Shown: positions 1-10,500 of the stretch, piece by piece
Layout of the letters: the number at the start of each line of letters is the position of its first letter
Numbering within the stretch: the stretch's first letter is position 1
Source: Prorocentrum cordatum
Taxonomy: Eukaryota > Sar > Dinophyceae > Prorocentrales > Prorocentraceae
Direction of reading: 5' to 3'
NCBI GenBank assembly: GCA_963575745.1
Contig: CAUYUJ010014592.1
Coordinates: 60,001 to 124,000 of the forward strand
Length of the DNA: 64,000 bases
Notes under the pieces: generated by a model
Seen by the model: the letters and a program-made list of their open reading frames with translations, nothing else
The model's database searches: none
What the model was told of the DNA's origin: nothing
Program-made: the position numbers and the translations under genes

Positions 1-170
1 GGCAGGCCTGCAAGGGGCAGCAGACCAAGCACGGCAACGGTTCAGCCATCGCCAAGGCCGCAGCGGAGCAGCAGGATGACGAGGACGGTGTTGGCGGGGA
101 TGGTGGAGCTGATGATGGCGGCCTCGGTGACGACGACGAGCCAGCGGACTCGGGGAACGATGATTTCTGA
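1..170 (+). CDS. 3' end of beta-class MTase-like gene (partial, duplicate copy)
   Basis: This is the last 56 codons of the same protein encoded whole at 21754-25014; the TGA stop is at 168-170. The visible part is the basic stretch followed by an acidic Asp/Gly-rich tail ending in GNDDF. The start of the gene lies outside the window. Its presence shows that the gene order large gene then C5-MTase is repeated, so the duplication includes at least part of both genes. Confidence 0.8.
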   Translation, partial: QACKGQQTKHGNGSAIAKAAAEQQDDEDGVGGDGGADDGGLGDDDEPADSGNDDF

Positions 171-379
171 GGGGCAGTGGTGTTTGACTCCATTGATTTC
201 GGGGAGCCTTAGGCTTGCCGCTGAGGTTGGCGGTGAGGCGCACTCGGCGAGAGTGCAGCGGTGCTCTGACTGTGCGTGCCTGGCGGAAGCAGCAAGGCGT
301 TGCCACAGATTCAATCGACGATCCAGCTCGCGAAGCTGGCGGATCCACGCATGAAAAATGAGTTTGTTTCGAGTGATCC

Positions 380-1380
380 CCACCGGTCACATGCTATGCT
401 ATGATATGCGTTGTTATGCTATGGCTTTATGGCGTACTCTGTCGTGCTATGCTATACTGCTACGCCACGCTCTGTTATGGTATGATTCATTGACTGCGAG
501 GTGTTGACGCTGCTACGGTGCGATATGTTATGCCATGGTATGTTGGGGTATGGCAGATCATGTCATGATGCGTCAGAGTATGTTATTGTATGTTACGGTG
601 TGAGGTGTGATGTCATGCTACGTTCCATGTGGCAACGTATGACTTAGCTTTTATGGTGTTTTGCGATGCTACTTTCGCTATGCTATAACAATTTACGCCG
701 CGCTCTGTCATGGTACGCTTTGTCATTGTATGGAACGGTATGTGCTGTGATGCTGTATTGTACAATGTTTTGTGTTGTCGTGGTGTAGTATGGCATTGCG
801 TGCGTTATTATGGTGTTGTGCCATGCTTTGCTATTTCATGTTATGTGACTGTGTGACGTGTTATGCGTTGGTACGTTCAGTTATGCGTTGATGTGTTATG
901 CTATGGTCGGTGTGTTTGTCATGCTATGTAATGGCGTGTGCTGTGATGATGCGCTATGGTATGCACTGCTCTGCCATGGTGTGTTATCTTACGCTATGGC
1001 CTGTCATCATATGGTATGCTATGCTCGGATATGTTTTGTTCGGTGGTGTGGTGTCATGTTCTGTTCTTTGGGGGGCCTGGGATCTGTCGCCCGCGGCATG
1101 CAGACTGAATGGGCGAGTCGGCGCGGGGGGCGGGACCCTCCGGGATTGTCGGGGGGGTCTTGGAGTCTGGCGGCTACGCAGAGTCGGCTAGTCGGTGCGG
1201 GGGGTGGGGCCACCAGAGATCGGGAGCCTGGCATTCTGGCGGCAGCGGTACGCAAGGCGGGGGCAGGGATTGCCGGGGGCCTGGGAATCTGGCGGCCGCG
1301 GCATGCAGGGCCCAGGCGCGGGGGGGGCGGGTCGGCCGCGGTATGCAGGGCGGGCGGGCCAGGATGTCTGTTCTTAAAAT
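380..1380 (+). repeat. Degenerate ATGCT/TATG tract plus ~65-bp GC-rich minisatellite
   Basis: From about 390 to 1075 the DNA is a degenerate pentanucleotide-like sequence (TATGCTATGG variants). About 1080-1375 holds three or four GC-rich units of about 65 bp, each with a GGCGGC..GCATGCAG segment. The same two blocks occur in reverse orientation at about 9700-10650, ending in a similar GATCCCCACCG edge. No credible gene is present. Confidence 0.65.
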
Positions 1381-1642
1381 CTAACGACCCCAACCTGTCG
1401 GGTGGGGAACAACTTACCATCCCCCTCTTCTGACTCTCTACTCCTCCTCCGTGTTCCCCCCTTCCCATCCTTCCTCCCTCTGCCCGCCCCCATCCCTCAA
1501 GCGTCGTTGTCGTCGTCAGTGTCAACGGCAACGCCATCGACATCGCCATGTGTCATCGGCATCAAGAAACATCGAATTTGGCCACCATCGCCATTGTAAT
1601 TCTGCTCCATCGGTTTCGCAGAACACTGCTAAACTACAAATG

Positions 1643-2165
1643 ACCCCAGTGCGACCCTACCTAGAAGTTGGAGCCCTGGGAACGCAGCTTTTGTTGTTAT
1701 GCTATGCTATGTTATGCTATGCTGCGCTATGCTATGCTATGCTATGCTATGCTATGCTGCGCTGTGCTATGTTATGCTAAGCTAAGCTATGTTATGTCAT
1801 GCTGCGATGCGCTATGCTAAGCTATGCTATGCTATGATATGCTATGCTAAGCTGCGCTATGCTATGTTATGCTGTGCTGTGCTGCGCTATGCTATGATAT
1901 GATATGCTTGGCTATGCTATGCTATGCTAAGCATGCTATGCTAATGCAGCGCTGCGCTATGCTAAGCTAAGCTAAGCTCACCCTCTAGGCAGAGCCTAGA
2001 TAGAGAATTACACCCATGTTAATGAGATAAGCAACGCTAAGCTAAATGGACGTAACTGGGGGACCGCGGGGCGGATGCCGGGGGAACCGCCCTTGGCGAG
2101 CGCCACTGCCCGGCCCTTTTAAGCTTAGACTGTAAGAACCCTTCTAGGCAGAGCCCAGGTAGGAA
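1643..2165 (+). mobile_element. MITE-like element with internal CTATG array, copy A
   Basis: It begins with CCCAGTGCGACCCTACCTAG and ends with a GCCCAGGTAGG variant, so the ends are short inverted repeats around CCCTACCTAG/CTAGGTAGGG. Inside are a variable (CTATG)n/(CTAAG)n array and a conserved tail with two CTGGGGGAACCGC-type boxes. Other copies: 13687-14345, 17468-17910 (reverse), 19293-19712 and the twin 26487-27009. I see no ORF and no clear target-site duplication. Confidence 0.7.
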
Positions 2166-2330
2166 ACAAACCAACAAAACAAACACCAACTACAAACAAC
2201 ACAACAATACGGGACAAACAGCAAAACAACATGGAACAATACAACTACAAACAAACACAACAAACAACACGGAACAACAAATACAAACAAAACAACACAA
2301 CAAAACGGCATGCCGAATGCATGGTAACCA
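2166..2330. repeat. A/C-rich low-complexity tract
   Basis: CAAACAAC-type sequence lies between the MITE and the spliced-leader relic. It sits immediately upstream of the C5-MTase gene and could act as leader or upstream flank. No specific motif is recognised. Confidence 0.5.
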
Positions 2331-2335
2331 GAAGT

Positions 2336-2351
2336 GCCATTTTGGCTGAAG
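2336..2351 (+). other. Relic dinoflagellate spliced leader (DinoSL)
   Basis: GCCATTTTGGCTGAAG matches 15 of 16 bases of the 3' part of the known DinoSL (GCCATTTTGGCTCAAG). It lies 46 nt before the start codon of the C5-MTase gene. Such relics are known to mark genes that passed through a trans-spliced mRNA, were reverse transcribed and were reinserted. The 5' part of the leader is not recognisable. The twin is at 27180-27195. Confidence 0.75.
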
Positions 2352-2396
2352 GAACTTGCTGAGGTTTTGCACCCGAGTAGTATCCATCAATGCACA

Positions 2397-3815
2397 ATGT
2401 CCTCTTACGCCGACATGGATGATGACATGATGCCTAATGTACGCCGTTTGCCTACTGTCCGCCAGAGGCCTGCCATGGTCGAGACCGCGACTCCACGCAG
2501 GCCGCCAGCTGCTAAGTCTACGCCCAAGCCGCGGGCAGAGAAGCGCGGTCGCCGAGGCTCTCGCGGGCCGTCGCAGCAGCCTGCTGCTAAAGCCAGCAAG
2601 GCTGCACCGACCAGGACGATGAGCACTCCGTCAGCAGCTGTCGGCGGGTTGCGCTCGCATCTCTTCAAGCAGAAGCACCCGGATGACATCCTTGGCGCAG
2701 ACATCCTCAACCCGAAGGGTTTGACGATGGACAAGTCGTTCAGGAGTAAAGCCCACCAGATTCTCAAAATTTATCCGTACGATGGTACGCTGACTATGGG
2801 AAGCGCATGTACTGGCTGGGCAGTCGGCGTGCAAGCCGCTATGCGGATGCCTACCATCGACCACAAGCTCAAATTTGGATGCGACATCAACAAGAATGTC
2901 CAGAAGCTCGTTCGTAAGAACTTCTGCTGTGAGAGGTGGTACGATGACGTCTGCGACCCAGCCTTCAAGTGGGCAGGCCACGTCGACATGTTCGAGTTCG
3001 GGATGCCTTGCCAACCTTGGAGCAGAAGCAACGTGAAACCATCCGACGAGAAGGGCGTGCATGACAGTCGGGCGCATGTTGCGGAGCCTATCAAGGAGTA
3101 CATCATCGAGAACCTTCCAAAGTATTGGTTCCTGGAGCAGGTGCCTCAGATTCTATCTGGGGAAGGCTTGGTATTCCTGCAAAATTTCTTGAAATCCCTT
3201 CACGACAAGACTTACGGGGCCTACCACGTCCAGGCCGCTCTGATCAACTCCATGGACTGCGGGTGCCCAGAGGACCGCCTTCGCCTCATCATTGTGGGCG
3301 AGTTGACGTTGGCCGTGAACGGCCCCAGATTTGAGATGCCATTGTTCAAAATGCCCAGTGCCAAAGTCAGCGTGCGTTCCACCTACAATGAGTCAGCGTT
3401 GCAAGACTCGAGGGGCAAGTTGCTCGAGGACGCCATCGTGTCTGAGGGCCTGAACGCCGGCGAGGCGCAGCGCCTCAATGTAGCGTACGAGTTAATCAGG
3501 AAGGGCGGTGTCCACCCAAAGAAGTCCCCTTTCGTGATCGACACCGGCGGAAGCAAGGTACTCATCAAGCTGGACTGTTTCCCCACGATGACGGCAAACA
3601 GGTACTCGAGCTTATCGTATTGGAGTACGGAGCTCACGAGGAAATTCAAGATCGAGGAGTTGGTACGAGGCCAAGGTGGCGACCCATCGAGACTCGACCT
3701 CACTGTGATCAGTCCGAGGGCCATGAGCCAGATCGTGGGCAATGCGATATCCGTGCCGTTGTTTCGTAAGGTCCTAGACAATATTGTGGACAGTTTCGCT
3801 GCTTCTAATTCTTGA
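2397..3815 (+). CDS. C5-cytosine DNA methyltransferase-like protein, intact copy
   Basis: The protein has 472 residues and the gene is intronless. The start is the ATG at 2397; a frame extending to 2334 would use GTG and would run through the spliced-leader relic. Residues about 30-90 are basic and rich in Pro, Ala and Lys, like a nuclear or DNA-contacting tail. Motifs of C5 MTases follow in order: motif I GSACTGW (135-141), motif IV GMPCQPW with Cys205 as expected nucleophile, motif VI LEQV (Glu247; the usual Asn is Gln), motif VIII PEDRLRLIIVG (Arg294, Arg296), a target-recognition-like part with FPTMTANR, and motif X GNAIS (448-452). Expected function is transfer of methyl to cytosine in DNA. 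The ENV to EQV change leaves activity uncertain. The intronless structure and leader relic suggest a retroposed gene. The downstream copy has a nonsense codon. Confidence 0.8.
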   Translation: MSSYADMDDDMMPNVRRLPTVRQRPAMVETATPRRPPAAKSTPKPRAEKRGRRGSRGPSQQPAAKASKAAPTRTMSTPSAAVGGLRSHLFKQKHPDDILGADILNPKGLTMDKSFRSKAHQILKIYPYDGTLTMGSACTGWAVGVQAAMRMPTIDHKLKFGCDINKNVQKLVRKNFCCERWYDDVCDPAFKWAGHVDMFEFGMPCQPWSRSNVKPSDEKGVHDSRAHVAEPIKEYIIENLPKYWFLEQVPQILSGEGLVFLQNFLKSLHDKTYGAYHVQAALINSMDCGCPEDRLRLIIVGELTLAVNGPRFEMPLFKMPSAKVSVRSTYNESALQDSRGKLLEDAIVSEGLNAGEAQRLNVAYELIRKGGVHPKKSPFVIDTGGSKVLIKLDCFPTMTANRYSSLSYWSTELTRKFKIEELVRGQGGDPSRLDLTVISPRAMSQIVGNAISVPLFRKVLDNIVDSFAASNS

Positions 3816-3889
3816 GTCGGTGCCGCGTCGCTGCGCTTTGGGGTGATATGTAGACGGAGAGTCGTCTACAAGGACGAGTCCAACACGTT

Positions 3890-4380
3890 GAACATCATCT
3901 CCATCACCATCATAATTATGACACTCACCGTCATCAGCACCATCCCCACCACGATCGCAATCATCATCAGCATCGCCATCACCGCCAGCACCACAACCAT
4001 CACCATCACCATCAGCATCATCATCACCATCACCATCATCACCATCATCATCAGCATCATCATCACATCATCATCAGCATCATCATACTCATCATCAGCA
4101 TCATCACCAGCACCAGCATTAGCACCAGCATACTGATCATCAGCATTATCACCATCAGCATCACCATCATCACCGTCATCATCGTCATCATCGTCGCCCT
4201 CGTCATCCTCATTCTTAACCTCATCCTGAACCTCATCACCAGCCTCATGCTGATCACCTCCATCATCCTCATCACCACCATCACCGTCATCACCATCGCC
4301 ACCATCATCGCCAACGCCGTCGCCATCGTCAGCGCCGTCGTCGCCGTCGTCAGCATCATCTTCGCCATAAACTACAAACA
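3890..4380. repeat. (CAT/ATC)n trinucleotide tract
   Basis: About 490 bp of degenerate CATCATCAC/CATCAGCAT sequence starts about 75 bp after the C5-MTase stop. Frames through it give poly-Met/Val or Asp/Gly strings and are not genes. Its twin is at 28734-29224. Confidence 0.85.
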
Positions 4381-4827
4381 CCATCATTATAAAAACGCAA
4401 CCACGGCCATCCCCGTAAACGGTCCCTCCTAAAAGGGCAAATGATACACCCGATCCAACATTTCGAGCCCTCAGCCCCGGGGGGTCTTCTCCAAGAGGCC
4501 CCAACGAGGTTCCACGAGGCCCCCAAGAGGCCCCACCTCCTCCCTTCCCCTCTCCTCATTTCCCCCGTGACCGAACGGATTGTGATGTGTGAGCTCGTTT
4601 TTCATTCCTTTTCTGATCCTCTTCCTCATCGCCGTATTCCTCGTCGCTCGCCGTTCCTTCCACTCTTTCTTCCTCCTCCTCCTTCCCTTCCTCCTCCAAC
4701 CTGCGCGTGGCCTGAGGGACGGGGGGCGCAGGGGCTGGGCCTCGAGTCGAGGAGGGGGAGGAGGGGAAGGAGGAGGAGGAGAAGCGCCCAAGCTTCGGCC
4801 CCGCCCGCCTCCCGGAGAGGCGAGAGG

Positions 4828-4891
<64 letters not shown>

Positions 4892-5200
4892 AAAGGAGGG
4901 AAGGACGCGACGGCGGCGCCGACGACGCCGACGGCTCCCTGGTCCGAAGCAGCGGCGGCTTCGAGCATCCGCGCTGCAGGCTGACACTGAGGCGCAGCAT
5001 GTTGCTGGGTATTCGGCCCATCCCGCCACCGTGCCTGGGTTGCGGGGCAGAGTTTCCAGGTGTGTGTCTTCGGGTCTCTTCGGGGCGCTTTCGGAGAAGG
5101 ATGATAACATGGATTGATAAGGAACGATGGAGCATGATGACACATAAGATGAGGATGAGGAGGATATGGAGGATGCAGGAGGAGGGCGAGCACTAGAGTC
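4381..5200. other. No gene seen; CT-rich DNA with (GA)n at 4831-4885
   Basis: This interval is pyrimidine-rich, then purine-rich, with a GA dinucleotide run of about 55 bp. Overlapping frames on both strands reflect the repeat (Arg-Glu or Ser-Leu strings). I see no splice-consistent coding pattern. Confidence 0.6.
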
Positions 5201-5395
5201 CTCTTGGATGCCTCTCGGAACATTTGTTGGTGAATAGTGGATTCCCATTGGGGCGTTCTTGAGGGTGCCTTGGTTGCCCAATGGGGCTCTTGGGTGTCTT
5301 GGGGCCATATGAGGGTATCCTGGGACTTTCTGGGGGCCACTTTTTGAGATATCCTTTGAGGGCCTCTTGGGGCCATCGTGGGTGTGCGCGCGGCG
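5200..5395. repeat. Degenerate CTTGGGG/GGCCTCTTGG repeat
   Basis: Irregular copies of a motif of about 10 bp (TCTTGGGGCC) occur here. The same motif fills the interiors of the CCCACCAGCCC-TIR elements at 8280-8520, 14810-15450, 19915-20160 and 20290-20850. Confidence 0.6.
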
Positions 5396-5650
5396 ACTTT
5401 TGCATGTTGTCCACTGTGGACAAGTCGCCATGTTGGACTGGAAACCCAAGTGAACCCTTAACACTGGCCGGTCGCATTTTGAAATTCGCATGCGTTGTGT
5501 GACACGCCCACGCGTGGGTCACCAAATCGCGCGCGCGTGGACGCGCGCGTGGCGAAGTTTGGATTGTCCGCAATGGAAAAGTCACCATGTTGGTCTGGAA
5601 ACTAAAGTGAACCCTTAACGATGACTGATTGGATTTTGAATTTAACATGC
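5390..5650. repeat. ~135-bp tandem repeat with CGCG core (two units)
   Basis: Each unit has a segment such as AAGTCGCCATGTTGG, then AAGTGAACCC, then an inverted repeat around CCCACGCGTGGG and a run of alternating CG. Further units are at 7150-7432 and 31990-32700. Confidence 0.7.
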
Positions 5651-5713
5651 TCTTTCAACGTAGCGGCCCAGGCAAGATGAATATCTTGCTGCTGGAATGG
5701 GAAACGGGGGAGG

Positions 5714-6240
5714 ATGCCCTGGCGGCGGTCCTACCGACTGAGCCGCCAGGGCTTCCCCCCCCCTCCCAGCTGGGCTGTCCCCCCCCGTCCGCCCATTAAT
5801 TTTTTGGACCTCCCCGCCCTGGGGTTGCCCGCCGCGCGCCCGCCATGGGCGGCGCGGCGCGTGTGCGTGCGTGGGCTCGGGCCGTGGCCCCTGTGGTGGT
5901 TCTACCCGCCTGGGGGGCCGCGGCCGCCTCACTGGTGGCTGCCGCCGCCAGAAGACCTCGAGTCCTCGTGGCCCCCTGCCCCCTACTGGGGGCAGATTGG
6001 TACGCCCCACGCGTTCGCGCTTGTGTGGTTCGAGGCTGGCGCGTGCTCCCGGGCAAATCAAGCGCCCCATTTTTTTATATATATATATATATGTTTTCTT
6101 TAAACAAATGTTTTTTATTGTGTTATTATGATTATTTATGTTTTTTTGTTTGTTCTTATTTCCCTTTTTGTTTGCATCCCAGGTACCACTACACGTGGTA
6201 CGACCAGCACGAGGACTACGCAGTCCTCGCCGCAGCGTGA
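5714..6240 (+). CDS. Small Trp/Pro/Tyr-rich protein, two exons (candidate)
   Basis: Exon 1 is 5714-5991 and exon 2 is 6183-6240, with the stop at 6238-6240. Exon 1 ends in a Trp/Pro/Tyr-rich run (PPAPYWG) and exon 2 continues with YHYTWYDQHEDYAVLAAA, so composition matches across the junction. The intron would be GC-AG (donor at 5992); a GA donor at 5995 also keeps frame and adds a Gln. It carries a TA repeat and a T-rich tract before CATCCCAG. Dinoflagellates are known to use GC and GA donors. The canonical GT at 6000 does not keep this frame. The true start may be further upstream. No family is recognised. It is duplicated at 30558-31084. Confidence 0.4.
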
Positions 6241-6555
6241 AGGCTTTCCCACGGGGGGGGGTGCTGCTTTTGCGTTTCCCTTTATCTCCCTCCCTCTCTG
6301 TTTCCCCCCCCCCCTCCTTCTCCGTCGTTGCCAATTTGGCTCGGCCCATGTTTTGCTCGAGCGGAACGCAGAGCCCAAATCGGTTTCGGTTTCGTGTTCG
6401 TGCGTGCCGTGCGTCGCGAGGCGAAGCTGCGTGGGCGGGCGATAGATTTGCCGCCTCTGGCTGACTGAGGCGCGGCCGGACCAACAGTCTCCCTTCCGGC
6501 AGCCGGTGTGCCGCGCGGTGTCCTGCTGGTAGCCCGCCGGTGTCCCGTCGGTGTC

Positions 6556-6935
6556 ATGGTGATGATGATGATGATGACGCTGTTGATGTTGTTGTTGATG
6601 ATGGTGATGATGGGCATGGTGGTGATAATGATGGTGCCCCGATAATGGTGATGTTGATGATGATGCTGAAAATGACGATGGTGTCCAGATGATGATGACG
6701 AAGATGATGCTGGCCCTGATGATGTTGATGATGATATGATAAGGTGATGGTGATAATGAATATGATGCTGGTGATGGTGATGGTGTCCCGATGATAATGC
6801 TACTAAGGTTAATAATGATGATGTTGCCAATGGAGATGGTGAGAATGATGATGGTGTCCTGGTGATGATGATGATGCTGACGATGAGGGTGTCCCGATGG
6901 TGATGATGTTGCTGATGATGATGATGAGGTGATGG
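6556..6935. repeat. (GAT)n-type trinucleotide tract
   Basis: Degenerate GATGATGATGGTGATG sequence, giving His-rich or Asp-rich shadow frames. Its strand sense is opposite to the CAT tract at 3890-4380. From 6950 to 7150 it grades into TATG/CATA-rich sequence. No gene. Confidence 0.8.
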
Positions 6936-7149
6936 ACATTAACTTTATGGTGGCACACATGTATACAATTTTATGTATATACAGATGTGTGCGTGTGTAT
7001 GTAAGGGTGCACATGCATATCCAGATGTGCATACATGTGTTGTTTGCATACGCGTGTGCATACTGTATATGTACAAATGTATGCATATACGTTGATGGGG
7101 GCCTCTAATCAAATACATGTGGGTGTATGCTTATATATGTATGTTCACT

Positions 7150-7432
7150 TACGCTACAAAAGCCGCCATGCGCGCGATCGCGCGCGCGCGAGAAGCGCGC
7201 GCTGCGAGTTCTGTAGTGTCCTCAATGGAAAAGTCGCCATGTTGGCTTGGAACTGAAGTGAACCCTTCACGGTGACCAACGGGATTTCGGGTGACCCGCC
7301 CGCGCGTGGGTCACCCGATCGCGCGCGCTCGCGGGCGCGCGCGGCGAGTTCTGCATTGTCCACAATGAAAAAGTCGCCATGTTGGCTTGGAACTAAAGTG
7401 AACGCTTAACGGTGGCCAACGGGATTTCGGGT
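7150..7432. repeat. ~135-bp CGCG tandem repeat running into the assembly gap
   Basis: Two to three units contain GGGTGACCC..GGGTCACCC inverted repeats and GCGCGCGC runs. The contig stops inside this array, which explains the gap. The downstream twin (31990-32700) shows what complete units look like. Confidence 0.75.
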
Positions 7433-7532
7433 NNNNNNNNNNNNNNNNNNNNNNNNNNNNNNNNNNNNNNNNNNNNNNNNNNNNNNNNNNNNNNNNNNNN
7501 NNNNNNNNNNNNNNNNNNNNNNNNNNNNNNNN
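7433..7532. other. Assembly gap (100 N)
   Basis: A run of exactly 100 N, the usual scaffold gap of unknown size. It removes the 5' end of the gene starting at 7533 and separates the two contigs that share the duplicated segment. Confidence 0.98.
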
Positions 7533-10500
7533 AGCTGTCTGGATCAAGAGAATGCGGAGAGGAAGGAGTGAAGCCAAGGACGCAGATGACTTCCTTGTCA
7601 CCATCACTGAGGAGGACTGCCTACTGCTATCTATGATGTCCGATGCAGCCGGCGAGGTGAACCAGGTGACAGTATTTGCGGATAAATCCAGTTACGGCGT
7701 GACGGAGTTTGCCAGCAGACTGAGTATGCTCATACGGCGGTGCGACGCGTTATTTTTACGGAGATGTGCACTCACGTCAGGTTACACGAAGCACATGATT
7801 GACACGATGAGTCTATCACCACTGATTTTTTATATTGGCACGGACAATGGCGTGCGATCTCTTGGTGGCCCAGGCAAATTGACCCAGGACGGCTCTCAGG
7901 TGGGAAATGGAGTGAATTCTACACGCTTCGCGTATCCACACAGCCCATCCAGAAACGATGTCCAGGCGAATTGAGAGGCGATCAGGGAAGCAAGTGCCGG
8001 GGCAAAGAGGGGGGCGGCCGAGCCGTGTGAAGGAGAGAGGAGGCGAAGGAGACAACTGAATGGATGTATGGTGGGAGTCGGGAGAAGGAGGAGAGTAGGA
8101 TGAGGAGGAGGAGGAGGCGAAGAGGGAGGGGGCAGGCTATCGGCCACGCGGCGGGGAAAAATGCCTGCCGCTCCAATGCGATCCTTGCCGCCCCGCCCGG
8201 TGGATCTAGAGGGGGAGGAGGATGAGAAGGGATAGGAGGAGGATCGAAGAGGAGGAGAACAAGCAAAAGGGCCAGAGGTCTCTTGGATACTTCTCGGAGC
8301 CTCTTGGGGTATCTCTTCGGCGTCTTGGGGCGTCTTGGGGGTCTCTTGGCGGTCGTGGGGGGCTCTTCGGCGTCATGGGCGCCGCTGAGGGGGGCCTCTT
8401 GGGCCCGCTTGGGATCCTTTTGGGGGTCTCTTGGGGTTCTTGTGGGCCCATCTTGGGGCCATCTTGGGACCTCTTGGGGCCCCCTGGGCGCTTCTGGGGC
8501 CATCTTGGAGGAGATGGATCAAACAAGAGGGGAGCTTTAATTAGCGCCCCTCCCCCCAAGATGCCAAAATGGGACCAACACCCTAGTGCAACCAATGATT
8601 GTGGCTTCCTCGACACCTCGCGGAACCCCCTCTCCAGGTCCAGGGGAGGCAGGGGGAGGGGTAAACCCCTCCCCGAAGGGGAAGATGGAGGGGTGGAAGA
8701 GGACACTCCCTAAAACACCGACGCCCAGAGGTCTGGTGGGACTTGGGACCCCCCTTCCCGACTCATTGTAATATCTCATGTAGGCGTCGTTTGAGGCCAT
8801 GGGCCATTGCTTTACTAGCGCCCCTGCTAGAACATGAATTGGAACTCATCTGATCTCTCCTAGGTCTTTGATCCAGTTGCGCTGCCGCGCGATTCCGCCA
8901 TCGTGCTCGGTCGGGCTGCCGCCAGAGGGAGGGCCTGCTGGGGGCCTCTTAGGGGTTTATCGGGTCTCCTGCTTAGAGCCTCAACTGGATTTCCTCTTTC
9001 TGGGTCTCGCTGGACCTCAGGAGGCCTGCATTTGAAGAGCTGCCGCCGTGATTCCTAGTATTGTCTGTACCTGTTCACAGATGGCATGCCTACTGCGGCC
9101 TCTCCTACTTGACATTGACCGCTGGGTCACGTTTCTACGATGACCCTTCGACTCTAGATTATCAGCAACACATTTGCTTCAAACATGTACGGAATACGTC
9201 GCCACTATGACTCCGTGCTGAGGCTCCCTGGGAGTCGACCGGGGGGAAGTGGGTCGTTAACCCAAGGCCCATCCGGCAGAGAGTGAGCGGCCCCCGCGAG
9301 AGGAGCGATGAGAGTCCGCGCCGCCACGCACACACACACGCACACACGCACACACACACAGAACATCCACTTGCATCCGACAAGTCTGGCAAAGTGTTCC
9401 GATGGAGCCGCGATCTGATGCTCATCCGTCCTCCCGCCACTCCTTCTGCTCATGCCCATTGTCCTCCCTTTTCGCGTCGTCATCCTGAACCGTCTGCCCG
9501 TCGTCCTCCTTTTCATCATTCTCCTCATCGTACTCCGCGCTCTCCGACCCTTCCTAAATGTCCTCACCTCCCACCCTCCCCCACTGTCCTTTCTCTCTCG
9601 CTACGCCTTCCTGCGGCAAGACAACTAGCTTCAAGGATCGGCCCCATCCTCCGTCATTTCCTGCTCATCATCGTTACTTCTACCCCACCCCACCCCGCCC
9701 CGCCGTGCACGCCGCGGCCGCCCCAGGCACCCGATAATCCCTGGTGGTCCCGCACCCGCCCCCCCGCCCTGTATGCCGCGGCCGCCAGATCCCCAGGCTC
9801 CCGATAATCCCCGGTGGCCCCGCGCCACGCGCCGACTCGCGCACTCTGCGTGCTGCGGCCGCCAGACCCCCAAGTTCCTTGATAATCCCTGAGGGCCCCA
9901 CCCCGCGCGCCGACTCGCCCACTCTACGAGCCGCGGCCGCCACATCCCCAGGTCACCCACAGAACATAACATAACATAACATCCCCGAGCATACCATAAC
10001 AGAACTCGCCATGGCAGAGCAGTACATACCATAGCACAGCATCACAACACAGTTCTTTACACAACAGGACAAGCAAACCAATCATATTATATCAAACCAG
10101 TTGAACATACTAAAACATAACGCGTCATATCGCGACATAGCGTGACTAAACATGTCATAACACAACGCGGCATGCCAACGCATGCTCTGACACATCGGAA
10201 CAGGCATAACATATCATAGCATAACAAATCATGCCATGCCATGTAACACCACAGTGACACATGCGATACCCGCACATAACAAACACAATGATTACACAAC
10301 ATCACAACGCATATCACCCCAAATCATCACACATCGTAGCATGATTTGATCCGGGCATAATGTGGCATAGTATAGCAAAACGTATCATAGCATGGAACCG
10401 TACGCTATGACAGAATTGGTCGCACAACCTACCGCATCACACCACACCTTACACCACAACACGACAGCGCATAACATGCCCCACTATATCATAATATGTC

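Larger units (their letters stand above)
1..7432. repeat. Direct duplication, copy 1 (partner 24845-32278)
   Basis: These 7.4 kb recur in the same orientation at 24845-32278, offset 24844. I found three differences by eye: C3231 versus T28075 (a nonsense change), a 2-bp CG indel near 7340, and A7372 versus T32218. The copy ends at the 100-N gap, inside a GC-rich tandem repeat. It could be a real segmental duplication or a redundant contig end. Dinoflagellate vegetative cells are generally haploid, which argues against simple haplotigs. All features in 1-7432 therefore have a twin downstream. Confidence 0.9.

Noticed and set aside
3866-4504. Asp-rich minus-strand frame
   Set aside because: Product of the CAT trinucleotide tract; the opposite strand is open as well.
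4441-5648. Several long frames on both strands around the GA run
   Set aside because: Arg-Glu/Ser-Leu periodicity of the dinucleotide and TTGGGG repeats; no coherent protein.
6321-6342. TCCGT..GCCAATTTGGCTC, resembling a spliced leader
   Set aside because: It needs an insertion and a mismatch, and no gene follows within a sensible distance; probably chance.
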